Below are positions 1 to 10,500 of a stretch of 64,000 bases of DNA, piece after piece; within the stretch, counting starts at the first letter, position 1; every line of letters begins with the position of its first letter. The translations under genes and the position numbers were made by a program. Below the pieces are notes generated by a model. It was given only the letters and a program-made list of their open reading frames with translations, did no database searches and was not told where the DNA came from. Source of the stretch: JBHBQE01 sp041776485 (GTDB taxonomy: Bacteria > Bacillota > Clostridia > Lachnospirales > Lachnospiraceae); assembly GCA_041776485.1 (NCBI GenBank), contig JBHBQE010000015.1:43358-107357 (forward strand), written 5' to 3'.

Positions 1-1111
1 CTGTTACTGCACTTTCCACATCACTTATATTATTAAAATGAGAAAAGGAAAACCTTACTGCCCCCATTTTTTTAGTGCCGATACTTTCATGGGCAAGAGG
101 GGCACAATGGCCTCCTGTCCTTACAGATATATTATATTTGCTGTATAGTATATCTCCCACTGTATCTGAATCCATACCCCGTACATTTAAGCAAACTATA
201 GAACCCCTGTTAAAATCTGTAAAATCTCCATAAATCATAATATCATTTAATTTTTTAATATAACTATAAAACAATTTGGTAAGCTCAATTTCCTTATTTC
301 TAATATTATCCATTCTAAATTCTTTGATGTATAATGCTCCTGCCATAAGCCCGGCAATTCCGGGTGTATTCAAGGTTCCAGCCTCTAAATGCTCCGGAAT
401 TTTACTTGGATGGGTTTTACTATATGTATTAATTCCACTTCCACCCACCTTCAACGGTATAATATCAATATCCTGTGATACCACCATAATTCCTGTACCC
501 TGTGGACCCTGCATCCCCTTATGTCCTGAAGCAACAAGTATATCTATATTTAATTTTTGTACGTCTATAGGGAAAACACCTGCACTTTGGGATGCATCTA
601 CAATAAATATCAACCCTCTTTTTCTGGCAATCTCTCCTATTCTCTCAATATCATATAAATTTCCTGTCAGATTTGATATATGAGTTACAATTATTGCCTT
701 TGTAGAGTGTTTTATTAAATCATCAAAATCCTCATAGACCAGTTTTCCATCCTTATCTGCCCTTACAAAGCTTACTTCCACTCCCCGCTTTCTTTGTACA
801 TAAAGGGGACGCAGTACGGAATTATGCTCCATTGGAGTAGTAATAGCATTATCCCCGGGCTTTAATACACCAAATATAGCTGTATTTAATCCCTCCGTTG
901 CATTTCCTGTAAAGATAACGCAGGACGGATTTTCAGCATTGAAAAACTCTGCAAGTACCTTTCTGGCATGATATACACCTCTGCCTGCCTGTATTGATAC
1001 AGCATTTACGCCTCTGCCGGGATTTCCCGGATATAAGAGTGCGTTATTAACCGCCTCTATGACCTCCTTAGGCTTTTTAATTCCTGTTGCCGCATTGTCC
1101 AGATTAATCAT
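1..1111 (-). CDS. Class V aminotransferase / cysteine desulfurase family protein (C-terminus cut by window edge)
   Basis: A PLP-dependent class V aminotransferase of the cysteine-desulfurase-like group. Translating the minus strand from the ATG at 1111 gives an open frame of about 370 codons to the window edge, close to the usual full length, so only a few C-terminal residues should be missing. Seen: N-terminal MINLDNAAT, VDASQSAG before the PLP-aspartate strand, SGHKGMQGPQG with the Schiff-base lysine, and TGGHCAPLAH with the candidate catalytic cysteine. Its start overlaps the stop of the DUF3343 gene (ATGA), and selD lies just upstream. This trio is typical of Clostridia, so a role in delivering selenium or sulfur to SelD is inferred. 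Ordinary cysteine desulfurase activity is the alternative. Confidence 0.88.
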   Translation of the reverse strand, partial: MINLDNAATGIKKPKEVIEAVNNALLYPGNPGRGVNAVSIQAGRGVYHARKVLAEFFNAENPSCVIFTGNATEGLNTAIFGVLKPGDNAITTPMEHNSVLRPLYVQRKRGVEVSFVRADKDGKLVYEDFDDLIKHSTKAIIVTHISNLTGNLYDIERIGEIARKRGLIFIVDASQSAGVFPIDVQKLNIDILVASGHKGMQGPQGTGIMVVSQDIDIIPLKVGGSGINTYSKTHPSKIPEHLEAGTLNTPGIAGLMAGALYIKEFRMDNIRNKEIELTKLFYSYIKKLNDIMIYGDFTDFNRGSIVCLNVRGMDSDTVGDILYSKYNISVRTGGHCAPLAHESIGTKKMGAVRFSFSHFNNISDVESAVT

Positions 1112-1359
1112 ACATACAGCTCCAAAACATTAATTCCATTATAGGGAAGATTCTCGTTATCTAAAGCTTCTATAATCCTTTCTTTATTTTCGATCAGAGA
1201 ACACCATGCCATGCCGCAGCCGCTTTCAATTTCTCCCGGCAGCGGAATCAATCTTCCGGCTATTTTCTTTTCAAAAAAAAGCTCCTCCGCCTCAAAGGCA
1301 AAGCAGGCACTGTCAAAGGATATAATAAGTCGATTTTCCTTTTTTCTGCTACAGCTCAT
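1108..1359 (-). CDS. DUF3343 family protein, putative Se/S carrier
   Basis: An 83-residue cytosolic protein matching DUF3343, the small domain also found at the C-terminus of YedF-type proteins and proposed to carry selenium or sulfur. Visible family features are the early ISFDSACFAFEAE stretch, a central LIPLPGEIESGCGMAW segment with the conserved Gly-Cys-Gly, and a short C-terminal strand. The gene sits between selD (11 bp upstream) and the aminotransferase (ATGA overlap), so the three are probably co-translated. The function is inferred from this context. No catalytic residues beyond the cysteine can be assigned. Confidence 0.8.
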   Translation of the reverse strand: MSCSRKKENRLIISFDSACFAFEAEELFFEKKIAGRLIPLPGEIESGCGMAWCSLIENKERIIEALDNENLPYNGINVLELYV

Positions 1360-1370
1360 GGTAACCTGAA

Positions 1371-2411
1371 TTATGCAACATAAATAAATTTATCACCCTT
1401 TTCTTCCACCTCACCAATAATAGAAATTTCTGTTTCAACCCCTGCATTTTTAAGCTCTGAATATACAGATTCCACATTATCACCAGGAACACTTGCCAAC
1501 AATCCTCCTGAGGTTTGGGGATCACAAAGCAAATCAATATATACCTCTTTGGTACCTCCTAAATCCACATCCTCTGTCACAAACTCTCTGTTTCTGTATG
1601 CTCCCTCAGGCACAATTCCCATATCTGCAAGATCCATTGCCCCTGTAATATAGGATATCTTGTCCGGATGTATTCTTATGCTTACATCACTTCCCTTAGC
1701 CATTTCCAGTCCATGACCTAAAACTCCAAATCCGGTAACATCTGTACAGGCATTAATATTATGCTTTAAAAATACATCCTTTGCCCTTTTATTAAGACTT
1801 GTCATGGAATATATTGCCTCCTTAACAGAGCTCTCCTTTGCCATATCTGCCTTGATTGCCGTATTGACTATGCCTACACCGACAGGCTTTGTCAGTATAA
1901 GCTTATCCCCTGCTTTAGCAGTGGAATTTGTAAATATTTTATCCGGGTGAACTATTCCGTTTACAGAAAGCCCATACTTTGGCTCATCATCCTGTATGCT
2001 ATGACCCCCTGCAAGTACCGCTCCTGCCTCCTTTACCTTTAATGCGCCACCCTTTAGGATTTCTCCCAAAATCTCAGGGTCAAGACAATTGGAAAATGCC
2101 ACTATATTAAGGGCAAGTATAGGCTCTCCTCCCATTGCATATATATCACTTAATGCATTACATGCCGCTATCTGTCCGAATATGAAGGGATCATCCACCA
2201 CAGGCGTAAAAAAATCCAATGTAGATATAATTGCTACATCATCGTTTATTCTATAAACAGCACCGTCATCATTAGTATCAATTCCCACCAGCAAATTTTC
2301 ATTTTCAAACTTAGGCAGCTTCCCCAGTATTGAAGCCAGGGTTTTAGGTCCGATTTTTGCAGCACATCCCGCAGTTTTAGATAAAGAGGTTAATTTTACA
2401 TCACTAATCAT
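1371..2411 (-). CDS. selD: Selenide, water dikinase SelD
   Basis: Makes selenophosphate from selenide and ATP, the selenium donor for selenocysteine and selenouridine. The 346-residue length is normal. The N-terminal active-site segment reads SKTAGCAAKIGP, with Cys16 where many SelDs have Cys or selenocysteine and Lys19 as the partner lysine. The glycine-rich LAGGHSIQDDEPKYG and DVTGFGVLGHG motifs and the DPQTSGGLL motif of the AIRS-like fold are present. A good ribosome site (AGGAGA) precedes the ATG. Gene order selD-DUF3343-aminotransferase points to selenium use. No selA, selB or tRNA-Sec is visible in this window, so which selenium pathway is fed is unknown. Confidence 0.96.
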   Translation of the reverse strand: MISDVKLTSLSKTAGCAAKIGPKTLASILGKLPKFENENLLVGIDTNDDGAVYRINDDVAIISTLDFFTPVVDDPFIFGQIAACNALSDIYAMGGEPILALNIVAFSNCLDPEILGEILKGGALKVKEAGAVLAGGHSIQDDEPKYGLSVNGIVHPDKIFTNSTAKAGDKLILTKPVGVGIVNTAIKADMAKESSVKEAIYSMTSLNKRAKDVFLKHNINACTDVTGFGVLGHGLEMAKGSDVSIRIHPDKISYITGAMDLADMGIVPEGAYRNREFVTEDVDLGGTKEVYIDLLCDPQTSGGLLASVPGDNVESVYSELKNAGVETEISIIGEVEEKGDKFIYVA

Positions 2412-2460
2412 AATTTCTCCTGTTTTATTTTCGGAATATTTTTCTAATACAATTCGATTG

Positions 2461-2493
2461 TTTAAAATAAGCCCTACTATAAAGCAGGGCTTA
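2461..2493 (-). terminator. Rho-independent terminator after the DUF6465 gene
   Basis: Minus-strand stem TAAGCCCT / AGGGCTTA (2468-2475 with 2486-2493), a 10-nt loop and a following TTTT run. It lies 24 bp past the stop of the 145-residue protein and separates it from selD. Confidence 0.85.
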
Positions 2494-2516
2494 CACTTTA
2501 TTTAACTGTAATAATA

Positions 2517-2954
2517 TCAGCTAAGGTTTATCATACCGGCACTTTTATCGTCTACTACATAGTATGCGGCATTATTTTCCGGCTTAATATATACCTTTAT
2601 GTCCTTGTAGCCTTTCTTGCTGTTTTCAGATTTAAACTTTTCCTCACATCGGCTTATTACATCCGTCACCATGTACTGATTCCCTGCAAACTCTACAACA
2701 GCAGTTCTGGATATGTCCTTGGAACTTGCCGCTTTTTTAGCCGAGTCAGCCACCTTTTTAACAGTTTCAGTTGCCTTCTTAGCTGTTGCCGTAGCCTTTT
2801 TAGCTGTAGTTTTCGCTGTAGATTTAACCTTTGATGTAATTTCCTTAAGGTCCATTGTCGGGTCCGCGTCTAACATAGCAAGCTCCTTTGCCACATCCTT
2901 AATATCTTCTGAAAGAGCCTTTGTGATTTTCTTCGATGCTTCTTTTGCTGCCAT
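2517..2954 (-). CDS. DUF6465 family protein with histone-H1-like Lys/Ala linker
   Basis: A 145-residue protein of unknown function. Residues 1-35 are a polar helix. About residues 45-80 are a Lys/Ala/Thr-rich repeat resembling a histone H1 tail, with AKKA and VKK motifs. The last 60 residues form a compact domain with VVEFAGNQYMVTDVI and YIKPENNAAYYVVDD, which I recognise as the DUF6465 pattern common in Lachnospiraceae. It has its own sigma-A-type promoter and terminator, so it is a single-gene unit. Binding to DNA or another polyanion is a guess from the basic linker. No enzyme motif is seen. Confidence 0.72.
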   Translation of the reverse strand: MAAKEASKKITKALSEDIKDVAKELAMLDADPTMDLKEITSKVKSTAKTTAKKATATAKKATETVKKVADSAKKAASSKDISRTAVVEFAGNQYMVTDVISRCEEKFKSENSKKGYKDIKVYIKPENNAAYYVVDDKSAGMINLS

Positions 2955-2999
2955 ATACAGTCACTTCCTCTCATAATGAAAACAAAATATTCAAATTTA

Positions 3000-3028
3000 A
3001 TTATATGAAACTGATTATCTAAAATCAA
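3000..3028 (-). promoter_or_regulatory. Sigma-A promoter for the DUF6465 gene
   Basis: Minus strand: -35 TTGATT at 3028-3023, a 17-bp spacer, and -10 TATAAT at 3005-3000. The start codon is at 2954. This is a near-consensus match in the 91-bp gap between the foldase gene and DUF6465. Confidence 0.75.
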
Positions 3029-3045
3029 TGAGCCGTACTATTCTC

Positions 3046-4017
3046 TTAAAAATTCATATAACTCTCAATAATATTGAAAAAATCCTCTCCTTTGGATATT
3101 TGGTGACTTTCCTTGGAAACTTCCTTGAAAAATTCCGCATTTATCTCAGAAAAGCTTCCTTCGCTCTGTTCTGCAATGATTTGATTTAACAGAACCTTTT
3201 GTCTCTTTTTAATGATGATTTCCTTATTAACTTCAGACTCCAGTTCATCATATTTTTTTACGCATTTGATATAGTAATACCCATTATCCGCTTCTATCAA
3301 ATCACTTACCTGGTCATCCTCCATAGTAAATGCCACTGCGTCCACCTCAGGAGGGAATTTATCCCTGCCAAAGGTTATTACACCTTTTGTATCCACTGAA
3401 TAGATTTGTACCAAAGCAGCAAAGTCATCACCCCTTTTAACCCTATTATCTAACTCATTAAGTTTATTTTCATCCTGAGTATGTAAAACATATGCCTGCA
3501 TTATCCTGGCTTCGTCCTCTGTTACATCGCTGTCAACACCCTCCATAAGACTTTTATAAACCTTCATGCTCAGGGCATATCTGCTGTAAACATCCTTTAT
3601 CTCAGATTTAGACATATCAATTGCCGATTTATCCTTTTGGGAAAGAGTATTATAAAATTGGGCTGCGGCAAGCTCTGCCTGCTTTGTCTCCTCCTTAGAC
3701 AAAGTAATATCATTATCATTCGCATACTTACAAAGGGAATAAACCCTAGTTAATATTGCCAGGGCACTTTGATTGAGCAGCTCCTTTGCTTCTTTATTTT
3801 TATCAATATTAATACTTATGCCCCCTAAATCACTATAATAGTCAGTCAGACATAGAATATAAAGCCTTGCCTCCTTTTTGGGGCATTTTAATTTATCCAT
3901 AGTAAAGGCATTATTACTGCCGTTTCCTGAAGAAAAGTAAATATCCGTCCCTCCAATAGAACAGGAACTCAATATAAAGGAAATCATCAGGATATAAATA
4001 ACTAATTTTTTTTTCAA
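3046..4017 (-). CDS. Parvulin-type peptidyl-prolyl isomerase lipoprotein (PrsA/SurA-like)
   Basis: A 323-residue exported lipoprotein predicted to help fold secreted proteins at the outer face of the membrane. The signal peptide has a KKK n-region, a hydrophobic core and the lipobox LSSC, giving a lipidated Cys near residue 19. A helical SurA-N-like region follows. About residues 165-260 match a PPIC domain (MQAYVLHT, GDDFAALVQIYS, GVITFGRDKFPPEVDAVAF and GYYYIKC). Translation starts at a TTG at 4017 that overlaps the addA stop (TTGA). The later in-frame ATG would remove the basic n-region, so TTG is preferred. It is the last gene of the prmC-suf-add string. Confidence 0.82.
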   Translation of the reverse strand: MKKKLVIYILMISFILSSCSIGGTDIYFSSGNGSNNAFTMDKLKCPKKEARLYILCLTDYYSDLGGISINIDKNKEAKELLNQSALAILTRVYSLCKYANDNDITLSKEETKQAELAAAQFYNTLSQKDKSAIDMSKSEIKDVYSRYALSMKVYKSLMEGVDSDVTEDEARIMQAYVLHTQDENKLNELDNRVKRGDDFAALVQIYSVDTKGVITFGRDKFPPEVDAVAFTMEDDQVSDLIEADNGYYYIKCVKKYDELESEVNKEIIIKKRQKVLLNQIIAEQSEGSFSEINAEFFKEVSKESHQISKGEDFFNIIESYMNF

Positions 4018-7000
4018 ATAACTATCTTTCTACCTAAATCAAAGGAATATATTATTTTCTCACACTTTTCTATACCTATTGCATTAGAAAGCGCTATGGA
4101 ATACATATCAAGCTGCTTTTTATACTTCCTTAAAAATTCTTTTATATTATTAACTTTATCTGTTTTATAGTCAACAATAAAAGCTGTATAACCCTGAATA
4201 TAGTAGGCGTCAATAACACCCTGAATAAGCACGGTATCCTCTTTTTCCATAGGCATAAATTTTTCCTTAGGAAAAAGCTCTATAGCTTTTTTTTCACATA
4301 CGAAAGTTTTCTCCTTAAAGAGCAAATTATTTTTCTTTGCCCTTATCATATCCATTGCTAAATCAGATTCAAAAAAGCCCTTTATCTTATTAATATCAAT
4401 AAGCTTATACTCTGTATCCGTTAAAAATCCTCCCCTTACCATTCTGTCTAGCTCTGCTTCAATGTCAATATTTTCAGAAAAATTTACACACTCCATAAAT
4501 CTGTGCATGGCAATACCCTTTTGAGTGGCTAGATTAACTTTGGAATTGTCTTTAATAAATTCCGGAATTTTACTTTTAAACTCCCTATCTTGCGTATCCT
4601 GAGCAAATAATTCCGTCTCATCAGCGTGAATGTCGTTATACCTTTTAATTTCAGATACAGAATACTTACTTTTTATTTTCAATCCTGCAGTTATAGGATA
4701 TTTAAAGCTGATATTCTCCTGTACTGTTTCTATAAATCTATTATCCTGTTTATCCTCTATCTTTCGCAAGTATATTTCCTTGTCTCTAATATCCACTTTT
4801 TTTACTACAGCTTCCTGTAATGTATCTCCTGCGATTTCCTCAACCCTATAATTATATTTTAAAAAGATCGGCATTATCAAATCAAGATAACTTTTTGCTT
4901 TTAGTCTGTAAGTGCTGGTATATGAGATTTTTAGAGGTTTATTAAATCTATTTTTAATATCTTCACCTTTCTCATATCCTGTCAATATAAGCTTTTCTTT
5001 AGCCCTGGTTAATGCCACATACAACAGTCTTTGTTCCTCTGCCACATTATCCATATTTTCATAATAGCTTAGGATGATTTTATGCTTCATGGGCATTTTA
5101 ACAGATAGTTCCCTATCTATGTAGTCAAAGCCCACACCATAGCTATCACTTATTACCATCCCAAAATCTCCCCTATTGGGGCTCTTCCTTTTGGAAAGTC
5201 CTGCAAGAATGCAAACAGGAAACTCTAACCCCTTACTTTTATGTATTGTCATTATCCTTACAGCCTCCTTATCAAGGTTAAGACTGTCTCCAAGGTTTAC
5301 ATCATATTCCTTTAACTCCTTAATATATTTAACAAAATCATATAACCCGCCGACAATATGGGTCTTTTCAAAGGAAATCGCTAAATCCACCAATTTTTCT
5401 ATATTGGTTTCCATAGCATTTCTATTTAATGACACCAATATTTTATCCCTAAAATAGCCTATGGAACTTATAATCTGTATAATCTCATACAATCTTTTTC
5501 CCTTTACACTATTTCTTAGTTTATTAAACTGAATATAGGCAGAATTTATTTTTTCATTACCGCAAGAGCTCCCATTTTCTAAAAATGATCGAGCATAGCT
5601 CCTGTCCTTATCTATCAAAACAGTTAAATCATCATTTGATAAGTTATAGAAATTCATTAATACAGAGGTTAATGCAATGTCATCAATTGGATTATTAAGG
5701 CAAATCAGCATATCCATAATTGCCTCCACCTCAAATTTTTCAAAATATCCCCTTATCCCGGTGGCATTAACAGGTATCCCCTGTTCCCTCAGTATCTGTA
5801 TATATTTATCACATATTTTATTGGCAGACCTATGGAGTATCACAATATCTGAATATTTAACAGGTCTTTGCCCGTCTTTATCTGTCACCATAAACTCCTG
5901 CATAAGCTCTCTTATTCTTTTACCGATAAGCATAGCCTCTGCACTATCCCTATCAATATGATTATCGGTAAAAACCGGCGAATCATGGGAAACTAAAAGC
6001 AATTCAGGAATATGAGATATTGTATCGTCACTATAATAGGATGCGGAAAATACAAGGCTTGCATTACTGTCATATTCAACTCCGCCGATATCCCTTCCCA
6101 TTATATTTGTAAAGATATTATTTACACAGTCTGTAACTGCATTTCTGCTTCTAAAATTCCTTTGCAAATCAATAACCATAGCATTATCTGCACCGTCTTT
6201 AAAGCTATTGTACTTTTCTGTAAAAAGACTGGGTCTTGCCTTTCTAAAACGATAAATGGACTGCTTTACATCTCCCACCATGAAATAATTACTTTCGCTC
6301 CCGGATTTAACCAGAGCTGCCAGTATTTCCTCCTGCAATAAGTTGGAGTCCTGATATTCATCCACCATTACCTGCAGGTAAAACTCTCTTAATCTCACTG
6401 CAGTATCTGTAACTTCATGGGTATTTTTATCCCGAAGTATTTCCAGTGCAAAATGTTCCACATCTCCAAAGGAAAAGGTATTCTCCTCTATCTTCTTTGA
6501 TAAAAGTCTTTCCGAAAAGTCTATTGTTATATCTATAAGCTTTTCTATTATGGGCTGCATAAAGACTGTTTGAGATAGATACTCCTCCTTGTCCGGGATA
6601 ATAAGCCCCAGTATATCCTCTATTTCTCCCTTTAACTCATCCCTCTTATCCTTTGCCTCCTGCCGTATTTCCTTATTCTCACCCTTATGGGACTTTGTAC
6701 TCAGGGAGGAAAGCTTAATATCAGAGACTCTGTTTTCAAAATCCTCCAGGGCATATTCTATTTCCGATAAATCGTTTTCTATACAAGAATTATATGGGTG
6801 TGGAATTTCAGTATCTAAATTACACCTTACAAAATCCAACAGCTTATTATATCCATCCCTAACATTTAACAGTCTGCTTTTTGCTATTTCTACAGTATCC
6901 CTGTACCAGTCTGCTTCCAATATATCCTGAATACATTTTATCTGATAGGGCTGCTTTTGCTGAATCAGCCACTCCTTTGACCACGGAAAACTTTGTGACT

Positions 7001-7550
7001 GATTATACAGGGTTAATACCATAGATTTAAGTCTGTCTATGGAATTTCTGTATACAAACACATTGCATAGCTTAATAAATTCTTCATCCTCATTCTCAAA
7101 AAGTTCTTTAAAATACTCCTCCAATACCTTTTCACAAAGATTTTTCAGCTCCTCCTCACTTGCCACCAAAAAGTCCGGTAATATACCCACCTCATTAAAA
7201 TTTTCCTTTAGTAATTTGGAACAAAAGCTATCTATGGTACTAATGGGAGCATATGGGAGCAATTTTATCTGCTTTTTTAAGTGCAGCAAAAGATTTTTAT
7301 CCTCAGCTTCTTCAATCCTTGAATATATTGCATTATATATCTTTTCCTTCATTTCAAAGGCTGCTGCCTTGGTATAGGTAACAATTAAAAACCTGTCTAT
7401 ATCAATTGGATTAAGATTATCACAAATAAGGCTCAGTATTCGCTCCACCAGCACAGCAGTCTTGCCGCTCCCGGCGGCAGCAGCAACAAGCAAACTGTTT
7501 CCCCTATCATTAATGACACGTTGTTGATCTTTTGTAGGTTTAAATTTCAT
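4014..7550 (-). CDS. addA: ATP-dependent helicase/nuclease subunit A, AddA
   Basis: Helicase-nuclease subunit of AddAB, which processes double-strand breaks for RecA. With the start chosen here it has 1178 residues, near the family norm. Seen: Walker A AAAAGSGKT near residue 25, UvrD motifs VDEYQDSN, QSIYRFRKA, LQRNFRS and MTIHKSKGLEFP, then LLYVALTRAKEKL, and a C-terminal PD-(D/E)XK nuclease (VIDAYY and VDYKTDK). I prefer the ATG at 7550 (MKFKPTKDQQ), which matches the family N-terminus. An in-frame ATG at 7613 would add 21 residues, lacks a ribosome site and overlaps addB by 74 bp. It overlaps addB upstream and the foldase gene downstream. Confidence 0.96.
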   Translation of the reverse strand: MKFKPTKDQQRVINDRGNSLLVAAAAGSGKTAVLVERILSLICDNLNPIDIDRFLIVTYTKAAAFEMKEKIYNAIYSRIEEAEDKNLLLHLKKQIKLLPYAPISTIDSFCSKLLKENFNEVGILPDFLVASEEELKNLCEKVLEEYFKELFENEDEEFIKLCNVFVYRNSIDRLKSMVLTLYNQSQSFPWSKEWLIQQKQPYQIKCIQDILEADWYRDTVEIAKSRLLNVRDGYNKLLDFVRCNLDTEIPHPYNSCIENDLSEIEYALEDFENRVSDIKLSSLSTKSHKGENKEIRQEAKDKRDELKGEIEDILGLIIPDKEEYLSQTVFMQPIIEKLIDITIDFSERLLSKKIEENTFSFGDVEHFALEILRDKNTHEVTDTAVRLREFYLQVMVDEYQDSNLLQEEILAALVKSGSESNYFMVGDVKQSIYRFRKARPSLFTEKYNSFKDGADNAMVIDLQRNFRSRNAVTDCVNNIFTNIMGRDIGGVEYDSNASLVFSASYYSDDTISHIPELLLVSHDSPVFTDNHIDRDSAEAMLIGKRIRELMQEFMVTDKDGQRPVKYSDIVILHRSANKICDKYIQILREQGIPVNATGIRGYFEKFEVEAIMDMLICLNNPIDDIALTSVLMNFYNLSNDDLTVLIDKDRSYARSFLENGSSCGNEKINSAYIQFNKLRNSVKGKRLYEIIQIISSIGYFRDKILVSLNRNAMETNIEKLVDLAISFEKTHIVGGLYDFVKYIKELKEYDVNLGDSLNLDKEAVRIMTIHKSKGLEFPVCILAGLSKRKSPNRGDFGMVISDSYGVGFDYIDRELSVKMPMKHKIILSYYENMDNVAEEQRLLYVALTRAKEKLILTGYEKGEDIKNRFNKPLKISYTSTYRLKAKSYLDLIMPIFLKYNYRVEEIAGDTLQEAVVKKVDIRDKEIYLRKIEDKQDNRFIETVQENISFKYPITAGLKIKSKYSVSEIKRYNDIHADETELFAQDTQDREFKSKIPEFIKDNSKVNLATQKGIAMHRFMECVNFSENIDIEAELDRMVRGGFLTDTEYKLIDINKIKGFFESDLAMDMIRAKKNNLLFKEKTFVCEKKAIELFPKEKFMPMEKEDTVLIQGVIDAYYIQGYTAFIVDYKTDKVNNIKEFLRKYKKQLDMYSIALSNAIGIEKCEKIIYSFDLGRKIVI

Positions 7551-10500
7551 TTTTTCTTCTGAATTCTTCCATATTTTTAATAACTGAAATTTCCCTGTAG
7601 CTGTCTCCGGCATTTACATCAAAACCGCAAATACTATGAAATTTACAAAATTCACAGCCTGTATTATTCCCTAATCTAAAGGGGTTTTTACTAATAATAC
7701 CTTTGGATATATCAGAAGCGGTATTATAAATTTTTTCCTCCACAAAATTCATCAGATAATCTAAATCATCTTTTCCTATAACTTGGGAATAATTGTCAAA
7801 AGCCCCATCCTTTTTACGCCTTACCCTAATTACATCTGATTTATAAGCCCCATCATTTGCCATATCCACATCAAGCCCCTGCAGCACCTTATCATCATTT
7901 AAAATAAGTCCGGTCGGTCTTAACCTGTCATTTAAAAGTTTGTCTGCCGCCTCCTTATCAGTAATCCCTTGAATTTCATTAATCGGGTCATCAATATGAT
8001 AGTAAAAAAATGCTGCGGGAATAATATCGGAATCGGGCTTTTCTATTTTTAAGGACTTTGCCTTTGCATATAAATAGAATAATAACTGTATTTGCAATCC
8101 ATAAAAAAGCTTTGAATAATCGAATTGACTATTGCCTGATTTATAGTCCACCACCTTAATATAGCTGCTGTTCTCAATCTCCATAATATCTATACGGTCA
8201 ATCTTTCCATTTAATGAAATTTTAATATCTCCATTATCAAGGAAATTCCTGCCAGGCATATCCCTTAGTTCTATTTCAAAATCCCTCGGTTTAAAACTTG
8301 ATTTTAAAATTTGTCTGAGCAGTGCCTCTATATTTTTTTTCACAGTATCTTCTATCTTATCCCTTGTATATTCAAAGAATTTAGAATTATAATCACCCCT
8401 GCTTGCAAACTGCGTATAGGATAGATTTACAGCCTCTTTAATTAAAATATTTCTGCTTTCAAGACCTAAGTCACAAATATCTAAAGCCCTGCTTCTAAGA
8501 AGAGCAAAAAAATTATACAGGCTGTCATGGTAAATATTTCCTGTATCCATCGGATTAATACCATAAACAGCTTTTTCCTTTAACCCCAGGATATAGTTTA
8601 GAAAATATCCATAGGCACATTTAGAATATGTCTCTATTCTGCTGGTTGTGGAATTTATTATGTTATTATTTAATTTTAATATAACATCCTTATTTAATCG
8701 AGAATCTTCTTTCTTTCTAAATACTTCATTTTTTACATATGTATATCTGTCATTAAAAATATAAAAATATGCTGATAATATGGACTCTTCTTTAGATGAA
8801 AGTCTGAAATTTGATAGAAGCCTGATATTATTTAATATTCTGCTACCGGTATCCTCAAGTCTTTTGCCCGTATTTATTATATACTCATACTCATTGACAT
8901 CAACATTATACTCTCTTTTAATATCCTTTAGTATAAAGGATGGCCTTAGGCTATCGCCACCCGAACTTACCCTGCTGTATGAAACAAACAAGTCTGAGCT
9001 TGCCCTTGTTTTCATTAAATAAATATAAAAATCACCTGCAAACTGCCGCTGTCGTTCTCCGGGGGAAAGTTTAATCCCTACATTTTCCATCACCTGTCTT
9101 TCCCTTTGGGTTAAAATCCCTCCGGTACCTGTTGTATTTGGCAATATTCCCTCATTTGCCCCTAATACAAATAATGTATGGATATTATCAAGTCTTGTTC
9201 TTACAGTGTCGCCAAATACCACCATATCAACGGATTTCGGCAGACTCACAAGCTTACCTGAACATATCCCCGATATTAAGATATCTATATATTCCTTAAA
9301 ATAAAGACCTCTATCCCCCAACAGCACATCTGCTTTTTCCAACACATCTATAAATAGGGAATAGATATTTTCCTCATTTCTGTCAAAAAGAATCCTTTCA
9401 ATATCATATTCCTGTAAAAGATAATATATTCCCATATTCATATCTCTCAGAAGATATTTTTTCTTTGTATTTCCATAGTTTTTATAAAAAGTTAATATAG
9501 GATTTAATATTTTGTTCTTTATAATATTTATTTCAGAAAGCTCATTATCACATATATTCCCCGGGTGATAAATAAATTCTTTCCTGTAGCTTTTTTCGCC
9601 CCTTATTCCCGTGGCAATCAAATAATTTTCCAAATAGTCCAAAGAATTTTTAATATCCTCACAATCTAAGGATATAAGAGAATTTTTAATAAAGGATATC
9701 ATATCCTCATTTTTAAAATTATATACAAGTATTGACTGTATATTTTTCAGCAGGGAAACAAGAGAATGGAATCCCAAATCCCTGCTTTCATCTATAAATA
9801 CAGGGATATCATATTGAGAAAAGATTTCTTCAATATAGGGCTTATATATATCAATATCTCCGCAGAGTATTGCAATATCCTTATATCTAAGTCCCTTATT
9901 AATTACAATATCCCTTATATTCTCCGCCGCCAAAATAAGTTCCTCTCTGGGAACATCCACCTCATATATTTTACAGTTACAAGGCCGTCTTTCCCCCCTT
10001 AAGATAACCATCTCCTCCTCTTTTATATGGATATCCCCTGCATATCTTCTAATATTGGAAATATACTCCTTGGACATAAAAAACAGCTCATCTTCCCTTA
10101 TTGATATAAAATTTGCTGAATCCGCCTGTATTGTAACAGTAAAAATAAGCTCATTGGCATATTCCAACAATCTTTTAACTATCTTTTCCTGTATTGGAGT
10201 AAAGCCTGTAAAGCCGTCAAATACAATAACAGAATCCTTAAGAAGTTTAGAATTACCAATATTTTCCCATAGCAAATCTAAAACCGTTTCATCTGTTACA
10301 TAACTGTTTTTAATATATGATAAAAATTTTTCATATAATAATGAAATATCCTCTATTTTACCGGAAAGCAGATTACTTAATCCCTCAGCACCAAGACTTT
10401 CCTTTAATAAACTTGGATAGACTTGATACTGCATTAATTCGGAAATAATGGATTTAAGCTCATTAATATAGCTCATCTTTCCTATATTCTTAGAAAGAAT

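Noticed and set aside
276..683. Plus-strand 135-codon open frame near the left edge
   Set aside because: It is antisense to the class V aminotransferase, whose motifs are clear on the minus strand.
1371..2411. Selenocysteine (in-frame TGA) in SelD
   Set aside because: The active-site position is an ordinary Cys codon, and the frame is open throughout without an internal TGA.
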